In this document: piece after piece, positions 6,929-13,808 of the stretch | How the letters are laid out: every line of letters begins with the position of its first letter | Numbering within the stretch: the stretch's first letter is position 1 | NCBI GenBank assembly: GCA_024402455.1 | Contig: JAKSTS010000033.1 | Location: 1-19,692 of the forward strand | Reading direction: 5' to 3' | Length of the DNA stretch: 19,692 bases | DNA from: Treponemataceae bacterium | GTDB taxonomy: Bacteria; Spirochaetota; Spirochaetia; Treponematales; Treponemataceae | Notes under the pieces: model-generated | Databases searched by the model: none | Told to the model about the DNA's origin: nothing | Seen by the model: the letters and a program-made list of their open reading frames with translations, nothing else | Translations under genes and position numbers: made by a program

Positions 6929-7849
6929 TTATTCTTCGCGGATATATTTTTCGGCTGCATGTGCAGCATATGCACCATCTGCAGCGGCAGTTATAATCTG
7001 TCTGAATGGTTTTGCACGTACATCACCGGCACAAAAAAGACCTTTTATGGAAGTTTCCATATTTTCGTCTGTAATAATATAGCCGCCTTCATCTTTTTTT
7101 GCCATGTTTGCAAGTTGCGTTTGTGGATTCATTCCTGTAAAGATAAAGATTGCATCTGTTTCATGAATTGTTTCTTCGCCAGTCCGTGTATTTTTAAGCG
7201 TAATTGATTCAACTTTTGCTGTTCCGTTGATTTTTACTGGAACTTGGTTGAACATTTTTTCGATTTTAGGGTTTTTCATTACACGGTCTGCAACAGCAGC
7301 CTGTGCACGGAATGTATCTCTTCTGTGGATGAGAAAAACTTTGTCAGTAAGGTTTGAAAGGAATGTAGCTTCGTCGCATGCTGCATCTCCGCCGCCGATT
7401 ACTGTTATGCGCTTGTTTCTAAAAAAAGGACCGTCGCAAGAAGCACAGTAAGAAACGCCTTTGCCTGCAAGCTCTGTTTCTCCAGGTATGCCTAAATGAC
7501 GGTGCTGTGCACCTGTTGCAAGAAGCACTGCTTTTGCAGTAAAAATGCCCTTGCTTGTTGAAATTTCAAAAAGTGCATTTCTTTTTTCAATTGATCTTAC
7601 TGTTGTCGTAATAAATTCAGCACCAAAAGATTTTGCCTGTTCTACCATTTTCTGAATCAGCTCATATCCTGGAACTGCAGGAAAAACTCCCGGATAGTTT
7701 TCAAGGTCGTTAATTAAAAGGGACTGACCGCCTTTTGAAGAACCTTCAAGAACAGCTGTAGAAAGATTTGCACGGGCGCCATATTGTGCTGCCGTAAGAC
7801 CTGCAGCACCGCTGCCAATAATTATAAAATCAAAATACTGGTTAGACAT
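6929..7849 (-). CDS. trxB: Thioredoxin-disulfide reductase
   Basis: A 306-residue low-molecular-weight flavoprotein reductase that uses NADPH to reduce thioredoxin in the cytoplasm. The FAD-binding GSGAAG is at residues 12-17, the redox-active CASCD at 135-139 (Cys135 and Cys138), the NADPH-binding GGGDAA at 152-157 with HRRDTFRA at 175-182, and the final FAD motif GLFCAGDVR at 270-278. Order and length are those of bacterial TrxB. The ATG at 7849 gives the normal N-terminus, MSNQYFDFIIIG. A TTG at 7903 would add 18 residues that do not look like family sequence. No strong Shine-Dalgarno is visible before the ATG. The gene is followed after 10 bases by the GH3 gene, so both are probably co-transcribed, although their functions are not obviously related. 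Confidence 0.96.
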   Translation of the reverse strand: MSNQYFDFIIIGSGAAGLTAAQYGARANLSTAVLEGSSKGGQSLLINDLENYPGVFPAVPGYELIQKMVEQAKSFGAEFITTTVRSIEKRNALFEISTSKGIFTAKAVLLATGAQHRHLGIPGETELAGKGVSYCASCDGPFFRNKRITVIGGGDAACDEATFLSNLTDKVFLIHRRDTFRAQAAVADRVMKNPKIEKMFNQVPVKINGTAKVESITLKNTRTGEETIHETDAIFIFTGMNPQTQLANMAKKDEGGYIITDENMETSIKGLFCAGDVRAKPFRQIITAAADGAYAAHAAEKYIREE

Positions 7850-7980
7850 ATCAAAAGAAGAATAGCCGATTTTGTTATTTGCTTTCAAGTGGAATATGGT
7901 CAAATTCTTTAAAAAATAGTTTTATTTAGAATAATTTTTTAATGATGCAGCATGTGAATGAAAAATGCTGGAGAAACCTC

Positions 7981-8009
7981 TAGACACACAGGTTTTTTTT
8001 TGATATATT
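7981..8009 (+). promoter_or_regulatory. Promoter of tRNA-Cys
   Basis: TAGACA at 7981-7986 (-35, five of six bases) and TATATT at 8004-8009 (-10) are separated by exactly 17 bases. The predicted transcription start is near 8016, just ahead of the tRNA at 8022. Confidence 0.6.
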
Positions 8010-8021
8010 CAATTCATTCAT

Positions 8022-8093
8022 GGCGCCATGCCCAAGTGGTAAGGGAGCGGTCTGCAAAACCGTTATTCATCAGTTCGATTCTGATTGGCGCCT
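8022..8093 (+). tRNA. tRNA-Cys (anticodon GCA)
   Basis: A 72-base cloverleaf. The acceptor stem pairs GGCGCCA (8022-8028) with TGGCGCC (8086-8092) in seven perfect pairs, and a T discriminator follows at 8093, as expected for cysteine tRNA. The D arm is a CCC/GGG stem. The anticodon loop CTGCAAA carries GCA, closed by GCGGT and ACCGT. The T arm pairs ATCAG with CTGAT around TTCGATT. CCA is not encoded (TAA follows), so it must be added by CCA transferase. It stands alone between two - strand groups and has its own promoter and terminator. Confidence 0.97.
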
Positions 8094-8094
8094 T

Positions 8095-8130
8095 AAAAGC
8101 TCAAAGATGAAAATCTTTGAGCTTTTTTGT
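8095..8130 (+). terminator. Rho-independent terminator after tRNA-Cys
   Basis: AAAAGCTCAAAGAT at 8095-8108 and ATCTTTGAGCTTTT at 8113-8126 form a perfect 14-bp stem with a GAAA tetraloop, running into T residues to 8128. It begins one base after the tRNA. Because the flanks are A-rich on one side and T-rich on the other, it may also stop - strand transcripts from the converging gene at 8185. Confidence 0.9.
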
Positions 8131-8184
8131 TTTAAATTAACTGCGCACTTTATAAAGCGGCTAAAATTGATGCATGAGTTCAGA

Positions 8185-8706
8185 TTAAAGCCAGTTTTTT
8201 AAGATTTCTGCGGCTTCACTTCGTTCTTCAGCGGATGCAAATTCAAGATAGATAACACCGTTCTGTTCTGTTACAACTTTCAGCATGTTTGGCGGCACAG
8301 AAGAAGCATCTTCTGAGTCGTTTTCATATTCAAATGTAGGAAAAGCAGTAATGTTTGTTTTTAAAAGTTTTTTGCCAAGGCTGATTATGGCGTTTTCATA
8401 TATTCCGTTTAATTTTTGAAGAAAATAATCCTGTATTGTCATATCTACGGCCATAACTGCTACAAGCGCAAAGACACATTCTACCCACAGTTCAAATTTT
8501 CTAAAAAAAAGAAGTGCAACAAAAACAAGAACAAGAAAAATTAAAATGAAATTTGATTTTTTAATTTTGCGCGACAAAGGCAGAATGCATTTTCCAAGCT
8601 CTGCCTGAACGGCCGGCTGTTTTGTAAATCTAAAAATTATGTCTGCAATAATTGCAGCATAAGCCAGAACAGGAATAATCAAAGTGTAATTTAATGTATA
8701 ACTCAT
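8185..8706 (-). CDS. Uncharacterised membrane protein, three predicted helices
   Basis: I do not recognise this 173-residue protein. Hydrophobic segments at about residues 7-25, 52-68 and 72-90 look like transmembrane helices, with a basic RKIKK loop at 46-50 that probably faces the cytoplasm. Residues 91-173 are soluble. A helical part up to about 115 is followed by an acidic linker (EYENDSEDASSVPP) and a small domain of strands and a final helix ending AAEILKNWL. No catalytic motif is evident. The ATG at 8706 has no Shine-Dalgarno, but a TACAAT hexamer ends six bases before it, so the message might be leaderless. It lies 125 bases downstream of the Nudix gene on the same strand. Amino-acid composition and codon use look like those of its neighbours, so I consider it a real gene. 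Confidence 0.75.
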   Translation of the reverse strand: MSYTLNYTLIIPVLAYAAIIADIIFRFTKQPAVQAELGKCILPLSRKIKKSNFILIFLVLVFVALLFFRKFELWVECVFALVAVMAVDMTIQDYFLQKLNGIYENAIISLGKKLLKTNITAFPTFEYENDSEDASSVPPNMLKVVTEQNGVIYLEFASAEERSEAAEILKNWL

Positions 8707-8831
8707 GCTGCTATTGTACTGTTTTTTGCTTTTTGAAAAAAGTGTTTAAGTCCGGCTTTGCATGAACATTTGATTGTCATCCATAAAAAAGCATTTTTAG
8801 GGTTTTTCAAATGTTATAGAAAAATTGCCAT

Positions 8832-9362
8832 TTACTTTTGCAGTTTTTCTTTTAAAAGTGCAAAAGCTTTCCGCATTGAATCAAAAGCAATTTCGTTTAC
8901 ATCAAGTTCTTCAAGATTAATGAATTTGCAGTTTTCAGCTTCGCCGTCAACTGTTTGAATTTTCTTTAAGATTTCTTCTGGTGTTTCGCTGCATTCTGCA
9001 TAAAAAAAAGCGTCGCATGTTGAGTATACAAGCGTTTTATATGGATATGTATTTGGAAAACTGCAGAAATAAGAAAAATCAGGTGGAGTAATTCCAATTT
9101 CTTCGGAACATTCGCGGCTGCATGCTTCTTCTAAAGATTCGCCTTTATTGACAAATCCGCCGGGAAGTCCAAGCTTGCCTTTCTGTGGATTTTTTGTCCG
9201 TGTAAAAGTAAGCAGTTTGCCTTGAGAAATCAGAAAAAGTCCGACGGCAGCAGCATCGTTGTTGTAAAGGTCGTAGCCGCAGTCTGGGCATGTCCAGTGC
9301 ACGCCGCCGTGTGTTTCTATTTTTTTTGAGCCGCATTGCGGACAGAATTTAAATTCGTTCAA
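8832..9362 (-). CDS. Nudix hydrolase with N-terminal zinc ribbon
   Basis: A 176-residue protein. Residues 7-28 form a zinc ribbon from two CxxCG knuckles (CPQCG and CPDCG). They are followed by a Nudix fold whose box matches GX5EX7REX2EEXG at residues 69-90, with Glu84, Glu87 and Glu88 as the metal ligands. Such proteins hydrolyse nucleoside diphosphate-linked substrates. The ribbon recalls NudC-type NADH pyrophosphatases, but this protein lacks their longer N-terminal domain and I cannot assign a substrate. The start is TTG at 9362, fixed by a strong GGAGGA (complement of 9369-9374) six bases upstream. The next ATG is far inside the fold. It lies 50 bases after the ECF transporter gene and is probably in the same transcript. 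Confidence 0.92.
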   Translation of the reverse strand: MNEFKFCPQCGSKKIETHGGVHWTCPDCGYDLYNNDAAAVGLFLISQGKLLTFTRTKNPQKGKLGLPGGFVNKGESLEEACSRECSEEIGITPPDFSYFCSFPNTYPYKTLVYSTCDAFFYAECSETPEEILKKIQTVDGEAENCKFINLEELDVNEIAFDSMRKAFALLKEKLQK

Positions 9363-9412
9363 GCTGCTTCCTCCGTTTAAGGCTCGGGCTGTTAAAGCTG
9401 CCTTTCAGTTTT

Positions 9413-11596
9413 TCAGATGATTCCATAATAGCGTGCATCTAATGCTTCTGCCAATGCTTCTGCTCTTTGCAGTGTTCTTACGAAAAGCGGCACAAAAAGC
9501 GGAATTAGCAGCCTGAATTTTGAAAGCAGGCTGCTTTTCTTTTGCTGCTGCCTTAATTTTCCGCATGAACGCACAGTCTGTGCTTTTATAATGACAGCGG
9601 CTTCTTCCATTAAAAGAGGAATAAACCTGAAGATAATGCTTGTAATAAGGCAGATATGCTTTGTTTTTATTCCAAGAAGTTCAAATGGTTTCAAAAGAGA
9701 TTTCATTCCGTCTGTTATGTCGCTTTCTGACGACGTATATACAAAAACCGAAAGAGGGCAGAGAATGCCGATGTAATGCAAGGTTGTGCTTAAGCCAAGC
9801 TGCAGTTTTCGTGCTGTAAGCGAAATAAAATGAAACGCAAAAATGACTTTGTCTGTGTCTGCCGGTGGAAAAAAGCATAGCTGAAAAATAAAAAACAGAA
9901 AAATCCATGGAAGCACAATCAGAAAATTCTTTGCAAGTTTTAAAAGCGGATATTTTGCAAGAATGGCATAAATAATGCTCAAGACGCAGATTCCGCATAA
10001 AAGAGGAATATTTGAAATGCTTAAAACAGAAATAAAAAAGAAAATCAATGCAAGATATTTTGCCAGCGGACTCATTCTGTGAACAAAAGTATTGCCTTTA
10101 TGATAGCCGCCCAAAGCTGAACTTGCAAAAGATTCAATGTCTTTGGCATTTGCAAACGGTGTTATTTCGTTTAATTGGTTATTTTCCTGAAACTGTTTTT
10201 CATTTGTGTCGTTGACCGTTTTTCCGTTTGCAAGCGTAATTATGCGGTCTGCGGCCTGTGCTTCTTCCGTTCTGTGCGTGCTGAAAATTACAGTTTTGCC
10301 TTGACTGCACAGATTCTGCATTAATTGAATTGCTGCAACGGCACTTTCCGGGTCTAGTCCTGCGGTCGGTTCGTCAAACAGCAGAATATCTGCGTTTAAT
10401 GCAATAATTCCTGCAATTGAAATTTTCCGTCTTTCGCCGCCAGAAAGAAATGTTGTGCGGCGGTCTGCAAAATCTTTAAAAGGCACGCCTGCAAGATCCA
10501 TTGATTCTTTTACCCTTTTTTTCAGGTTTTTGCCTTCGAGTCCCTGCTGCTGCGGTCCGTATGCAACATCATCTGCTGCAAATTCTTCAAAAATTGTTGA
10601 AGCACAGTCCTGGCTTGCAAGAACCGGTCTTGAAACTGCATTGATCTTGCCTTTTAAAGGAATAAGCAGACCTGAAATGAGTTCAAACAAAGTGCTTTTG
10701 CCTGAACCTGACTGTCCGACTACAGCCGTTAAAGAACCTTTTTCAATGGTTAAGTTGAAATTTTCAAAAAGTTTTGGCTGTTTTGGGTGTGTATAATCGA
10801 GCTGTTCAATTTTAAGAACTGTTTTGTCTGTTTCTGTCTTATGCAAAACGGACGGTCTTTTTGCATAAGACGGTGAAAAAAAGTCATAATTTTTGCAGAA
10901 ATCAGAAAATGTGCCGTCGTAGACGAGTTTTCCATTTTGCAGGTGAATAAGCCTTGTAGAACGGGCGGCTTCTTCTTTGTTGTGCGTTATGCTTAAAACA
11001 GTGCCGCCGTTTTTGTGCCATTCATCAATATAATTTAAAATAAGTTCGCGCCGCTCGGGGTCAACCATAGAAAGCGCCTCGTCAAGTACAAGCAGTTCCG
11101 GCGTGAGTGCAAGAATGCCTGCTATGCACAGTTTCTGCTGCTGTCCGCCAGATAAAGTTGCTGTCGGCTGCTCTTTTGCTTCAAGAATATCCATAAGTTC
11201 AAGGGCTGTTTCTGCTCTTTTTGTACATTCCTGTTGCGGCAGATTGAGGTTTGAAGGACCAAAACATGCATCTTTTATGACAGTTTCTGCAATCAGCTGG
11301 TTTTTAGGGTTCTGCAGTACAATGCCGTTTGGCACTTTTTCAATTGACTGTATTTTTCTGTCTTTGTTTTTAAATGCATCAAGCCTGAAAGCTTCGCCGG
11401 AAACTGTACCCTGCTGAACCGGCATTAAACCGGAAATGATTTTAGCTAAAGTGCTTTTTCCTGAACCATTTGCACCTGTTACTACAACATATTCACCTTT
11501 GGCAACAGAAAAGGAAATATCCTGCAAAGCTGCTTTTTTGTTTTCGCTGTCTTGAGCATAATCAAAAGAAAGGTGCTCAATGTTAAGAAAGGGCAT
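9413..11596 (-). CDS. Energy-coupling factor transporter, ATPase-ATPase-T-permease fusion
   Basis: A 727-residue single chain holding what are usually three ECF proteins. The first ATPase has Walker A GANGSGKST (41-49), Q-loop Gln95, signature LSGGQ (148-152), Walker B LLVLDE (168-173) and switch His205. The second has GQSGSGKST (294-302), LSGGE (384-388), LLFDEP with Glu409, and His441. Residues from about 500 to 727 form an EcfT/CbiQ-like permease with several membrane helices and the two arginine coupling motifs (AQTVRSCG, and RAEALAEALDARYY near the end). It energises uptake of a vitamin or metal through separate EcfS proteins, none of which is in this window. Both ATP sites look intact. 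ATG 11596 has CGGAG about 8 bases upstream. It is the first gene of a probable ECF, Nudix, membrane-protein unit. Confidence 0.93.
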   Translation of the reverse strand: MPFLNIEHLSFDYAQDSENKKAALQDISFSVAKGEYVVVTGANGSGKSTLAKIISGLMPVQQGTVSGEAFRLDAFKNKDRKIQSIEKVPNGIVLQNPKNQLIAETVIKDACFGPSNLNLPQQECTKRAETALELMDILEAKEQPTATLSGGQQQKLCIAGILALTPELLVLDEALSMVDPERRELILNYIDEWHKNGGTVLSITHNKEEAARSTRLIHLQNGKLVYDGTFSDFCKNYDFFSPSYAKRPSVLHKTETDKTVLKIEQLDYTHPKQPKLFENFNLTIEKGSLTAVVGQSGSGKSTLFELISGLLIPLKGKINAVSRPVLASQDCASTIFEEFAADDVAYGPQQQGLEGKNLKKRVKESMDLAGVPFKDFADRRTTFLSGGERRKISIAGIIALNADILLFDEPTAGLDPESAVAAIQLMQNLCSQGKTVIFSTHRTEEAQAADRIITLANGKTVNDTNEKQFQENNQLNEITPFANAKDIESFASSALGGYHKGNTFVHRMSPLAKYLALIFFFISVLSISNIPLLCGICVLSIIYAILAKYPLLKLAKNFLIVLPWIFLFFIFQLCFFPPADTDKVIFAFHFISLTARKLQLGLSTTLHYIGILCPLSVFVYTSSESDITDGMKSLLKPFELLGIKTKHICLITSIIFRFIPLLMEEAAVIIKAQTVRSCGKLRQQQKKSSLLSKFRLLIPLFVPLFVRTLQRAEALAEALDARYYGII

Positions 11597-11776
11597 GAAA
11601 CATACTCCGGTTGTTTTTTCTGAGTGTAGCTTTTTTTTATGCCTTAGTCGATAGCTGATTTGAAATCAAAGTAAAAAATATCTTTTGAAAACTGAGCAAA
11701 ATTCAATTAAACAGAAACTCGATGATAATCTTTTTTATATGTCCAGCTCTGTGGTGTAAATGTTTAATTTGTGAAG

Positions 11777-11794
11777 ATTTGATTTTTATCAAAT
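11777..11794 (-). other. Small hairpin at the end of the XRE gene
   Basis: ATTTGAT at 11777-11783 and ATCAAAT at 11788-11794 form a 7-bp stem with a four-base loop that touches the stop codon. No T-run follows on the - strand, so termination here would be inefficient and some read-through toward the ECF gene is possible. The remaining 180 bases to 11596 hold no gene I can support. Confidence 0.35.
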
Positions 11795-12123
11795 TACCGT
11801 AATTGATCAAAGGTATGATCAATATCGTCTGAAATAGTTTCTTTCAATTGATTTCTTACAGTTTCTAGTAATAATAAGCGCATTTCTTTCTTTTTTTCAT
11901 GTTCAGTTGTAGTGTAATCGAAAAAGAGTGATGCAATAGGAATATTAAAAAGTGAAGCAACTGATTCAATAAGTTCAAGCGACATCCCTCGTTTACCTGA
12001 TTCGATTTGTGCCAGAAAAGGGGCAGTAATTTGAAGTCTGTCTGCCAGATAAACTTGTGTCCAACCTTTATTTGTACGCAATGTACGGATGTTGTCTCCT
12101 AAAATCTTTTTGATTTTACTCAT
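11794..12123 (-). CDS. XRE-family (Cro/C1-type) transcriptional regulator
   Basis: A 109-residue DNA-binding protein. Residues 12-67 form a typical HTH_3 domain: IRTLRTNKGWTQVYLADRLQIT (helices 1 and 2), APFLAQIESGKRG (recognition helix and the ESGKR turn) and LIESVASLFNIPIASLF. The remaining 40 residues are a charged helix that could dimerise. There is no toxin-like neighbour and no phage gene nearby, so a local repressor is more likely than a phage or antitoxin role. It is transcribed away from the MBOAT operon, and the promoters share a short divergent region. The ATG at 12123 lacks a Shine-Dalgarno. A TATACT box (complement of 12130-12135) ends six bases before it, so the message may be leaderless. 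It looks more AT-rich than its neighbours. Confidence 0.9.
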   Translation of the reverse strand: MSKIKKILGDNIRTLRTNKGWTQVYLADRLQITAPFLAQIESGKRGMSLELIESVASLFNIPIASLFFDYTTTEHEKKKEMRLLLLETVRNQLKETISDDIDHTFDQLR

Positions 12124-12129
12124 ATAAAC

Positions 12130-12135
12130 AGTATA
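12130..12135 (-). promoter_or_regulatory. Candidate -10 box of the XRE gene
   Basis: Read on the - strand this is TATACT (five of six consensus bases), ending six bases before the ATG. Transcription would start at or next to the start codon. No good -35 is visible. Confidence 0.4.
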
Positions 12136-12156
12136 TAACTTTGAGTAATAGAAATA

Positions 12157-12185
12157 TTGTACTTTAAGTTAATTAAAAGTATACT
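12157..12185 (+). promoter_or_regulatory. Candidate promoter of the MBOAT operon
   Basis: TTGTAC at 12157-12162 and TATACT at 12180-12185 are 17 bases apart. The -10 is good (five of six) and the -35 weak (three of six). The predicted start is near 12192, about 63 bases before the TTG start codon. Confidence 0.45.
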
Positions 12186-12210
12186 AAAAGCTAAGTTTGC
12201 ATAGCTTTTA
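12185..12210. promoter_or_regulatory. Perfect 9-bp inverted repeat, candidate operator or leader hairpin
   Basis: TAAAAGCTA at 12185-12193 and TAGCTTTTA at 12202-12210 are exact complements with an 8-base spacer. The repeat overlaps the last base of the predicted MBOAT -10 box and the predicted start site. It could be an operator for the divergent XRE protein. As RNA it could form a hairpin followed by ATATATTTTT, giving an attenuator. The sequence alone does not distinguish these. Confidence 0.5.
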
Positions 12211-12254
12211 ATATATTTTTAATGTTTTATACATTTAAATATGGGAGAATATTT

Positions 12255-13793
12255 TTGCTTTTTAATTCGTGGCAATTCATTGCCTTTTTTGCCGTTGTTG
12301 GCGGCGGTTATATACTGATTGCAAATTCTGTTGTTTCTGCAAGCCAGTTGCTTTTACTTGCAGCAAGCCTTTACTTTTATGCCAGCTGGAATCCCTGGTA
12401 TCTCTTCCTGCTGTTGTTCTCTGTATTGGTAACGTGGAAATGTTCTTTACTGATGGAAGCTTACCCAGCTAGAAAAAAACTGATTTTAGTCAGTGCACTT
12501 GTGCTGAATCTTGCAATTCTGTTTTTCTTCAAATATTACAATTTCTTTTCTGATATGGTTCAGCGTGTCGGCGGTTCTGGCATTTCCCGGTTTTTGCCGT
12601 CTTTTTCTCTGCTGCTGCCGGTGGGCATCAGTTTTTATACGTTTCAAGTCATAGGCTACGTTATAGACGTATACCGCGGTACCGTAAAAGCAGAAAAGAA
12701 CCTGCTGACCTATACGCTTTTTGTAACATTCTTTCCGCAGCTGGTAGCAGGTCCAATTGAACGAAGCAGTAATTTACTGCCGCAATTCAAAGAAGACCAT
12801 CGCTTTGACTATGACCGCACGGTTGAAGGCCTGCTGCTTGCAACATGGGGTTTATTCAAAAAAGTGTGCATTGCCGACCGTTTGGCTTTTTATGTTGATA
12901 AAGTTTACGGTGATATTACTAATTCTTCCGGTATTGCGCTGTTAGTTGCAACCGTGTTTTTTGCATTCCAGATACTCTGCGACTTTTCCGGTTATTCGGA
13001 CATGGCAATTGGTATTGCAAAAGTGCTGGGCTTTAATTTAATGCGCAACTTCAGGCATCTATATTTTTCTAAATCCATTGCGGAATTCTGGAGACGCTGG
13101 CATATTTCGCTTTCTACATGGTTCAAGGACTATGTGTACATACCTCTTGGCGGCAACCGGGTAAGTGTACCGCGGAACTATTTAAATCTGGTAATTACAT
13201 TTTTTATTTCAGGTTTGTGGCACGGCGCAGCCATGCATTTTGTTGTATGGGGCTTGCTGCATGGAATGTATCAGGTTGCTGGCAAATGTACCAGGCCGTT
13301 TAGGACTGCAATTTTGAAACGATGCGGTATTTACAAAGACGGCAAGATTAGGCGCTGGTGGCAGTTTGTTCAGATGGCGTTTACGTTTGCACTGGTGTGC
13401 TTCGGCTGGATTGTATTCCGCGCTCCGGATTTAGGAAGTGTCGCTCAAATTTGCAGAAAACTTGCAGAAATTCCTAGCGAATGCTTATGGATAATAAAAA
13501 CTGGCATAAATGAAATGGGATTAAAACAACTGACAGATACTGTTTTGTGTATTGGTCATACAACCAGTTATGATTCAAGAAAATCACTGGTACTTTGCTT
13601 TTTAAGTATATTGATATTGTTTATTGAAGCTTACAGTGCAAGAAGCCGCCGTGGCTATGAAGTAGTACGAAGTTTACCGGTCATATTGAAATGGTTTTGT
13701 TATTTCTGTTTGTTTAACGGTGCATTTGGTACTTTACTTTGGACGTATTTACAGAACATTCCAGTAAATGAATTCGTTTATTTTCAGTTTTAA
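12255..13793 (+). CDS. MBOAT-family O-acyltransferase (AlgI-like)
   Basis: A 512-residue multi-pass membrane protein of the AlgI/DltB type. It moves an acyl group, usually acetyl, across or at the membrane for attachment to an exported polysaccharide. MLFNSWQF at the N-terminus is the family's signature beginning. FFPQLVAGPIER is at 159-170, WRRWHISLSTWFKDY at 279-293 and GLWHGAAMHFVVWGLLHG at 320-337, with His323 the conserved catalytic histidine. About ten or eleven hydrophobic helices are spread along the chain. The TTG at 12255 is the start: GGGAG at 12243-12247 lies 7 bases upstream. The ATG at 12222 would add 11 residues outside the family pattern. The stop overlaps the ribosome site of the next gene, so the two are translated together. 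The acceptor glycan is unknown. Confidence 0.95.
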   Translation: MLFNSWQFIAFFAVVGGGYILIANSVVSASQLLLLAASLYFYASWNPWYLFLLLFSVLVTWKCSLLMEAYPARKKLILVSALVLNLAILFFFKYYNFFSDMVQRVGGSGISRFLPSFSLLLPVGISFYTFQVIGYVIDVYRGTVKAEKNLLTYTLFVTFFPQLVAGPIERSSNLLPQFKEDHRFDYDRTVEGLLLATWGLFKKVCIADRLAFYVDKVYGDITNSSGIALLVATVFFAFQILCDFSGYSDMAIGIAKVLGFNLMRNFRHLYFSKSIAEFWRRWHISLSTWFKDYVYIPLGGNRVSVPRNYLNLVITFFISGLWHGAAMHFVVWGLLHGMYQVAGKCTRPFRTAILKRCGIYKDGKIRRWWQFVQMAFTFALVCFGWIVFRAPDLGSVAQICRKLAEIPSECLWIIKTGINEMGLKQLTDTVLCIGHTTSYDSRKSLVLCFLSILILFIEAYSARSRRGYEVVRSLPVILKWFCYFCLFNGAFGTLLWTYLQNIPVNEFVYFQF

Positions 13794-13798
13794 GGAGG
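13792..13798 (+). promoter_or_regulatory. Ribosome site overlapping the MBOAT stop codon
   Basis: AAGGAGG begins inside the TAA stop at 13791-13793 and lies 10 bases before ATG 13809. Ribosomes finishing the MBOAT gene would cover this site, which ties expression of the two proteins together. Confidence 0.75.
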
Positions 13799-13808
13799 TT
13801 CTGTTAAG

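Noticed and set aside
6812..7207. 131-residue cysteine-rich + strand frame across the GH3/trxB junction
   Set aside because: It is antisense to two well-supported genes, and its cysteines come from complementing Ala/Gly codons.
7850..7903. Earlier TTG start for thioredoxin reductase
   Set aside because: It would add 18 residues unlike the family and has no ribosome site. TTGACC there could equally be promoter sequence, but no convincing -10 follows at the right distance.
8022..8093. tRNA-Cys as an integration attachment site
   Set aside because: I looked for a repeat of the tRNA 3' end and for integrase or phage genes nearby and found none in the window.
8020..8202. 60-residue frame across the tRNA
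   Set aside because: It reads through tRNA-Cys and its terminator, which have strong structural support.
11794..12123. XRE protein as antitoxin or phage repressor
   Set aside because: There is no toxin-sized partner gene overlapping or adjacent and no phage gene. The neighbours are a transporter and a glycan-modification operon.
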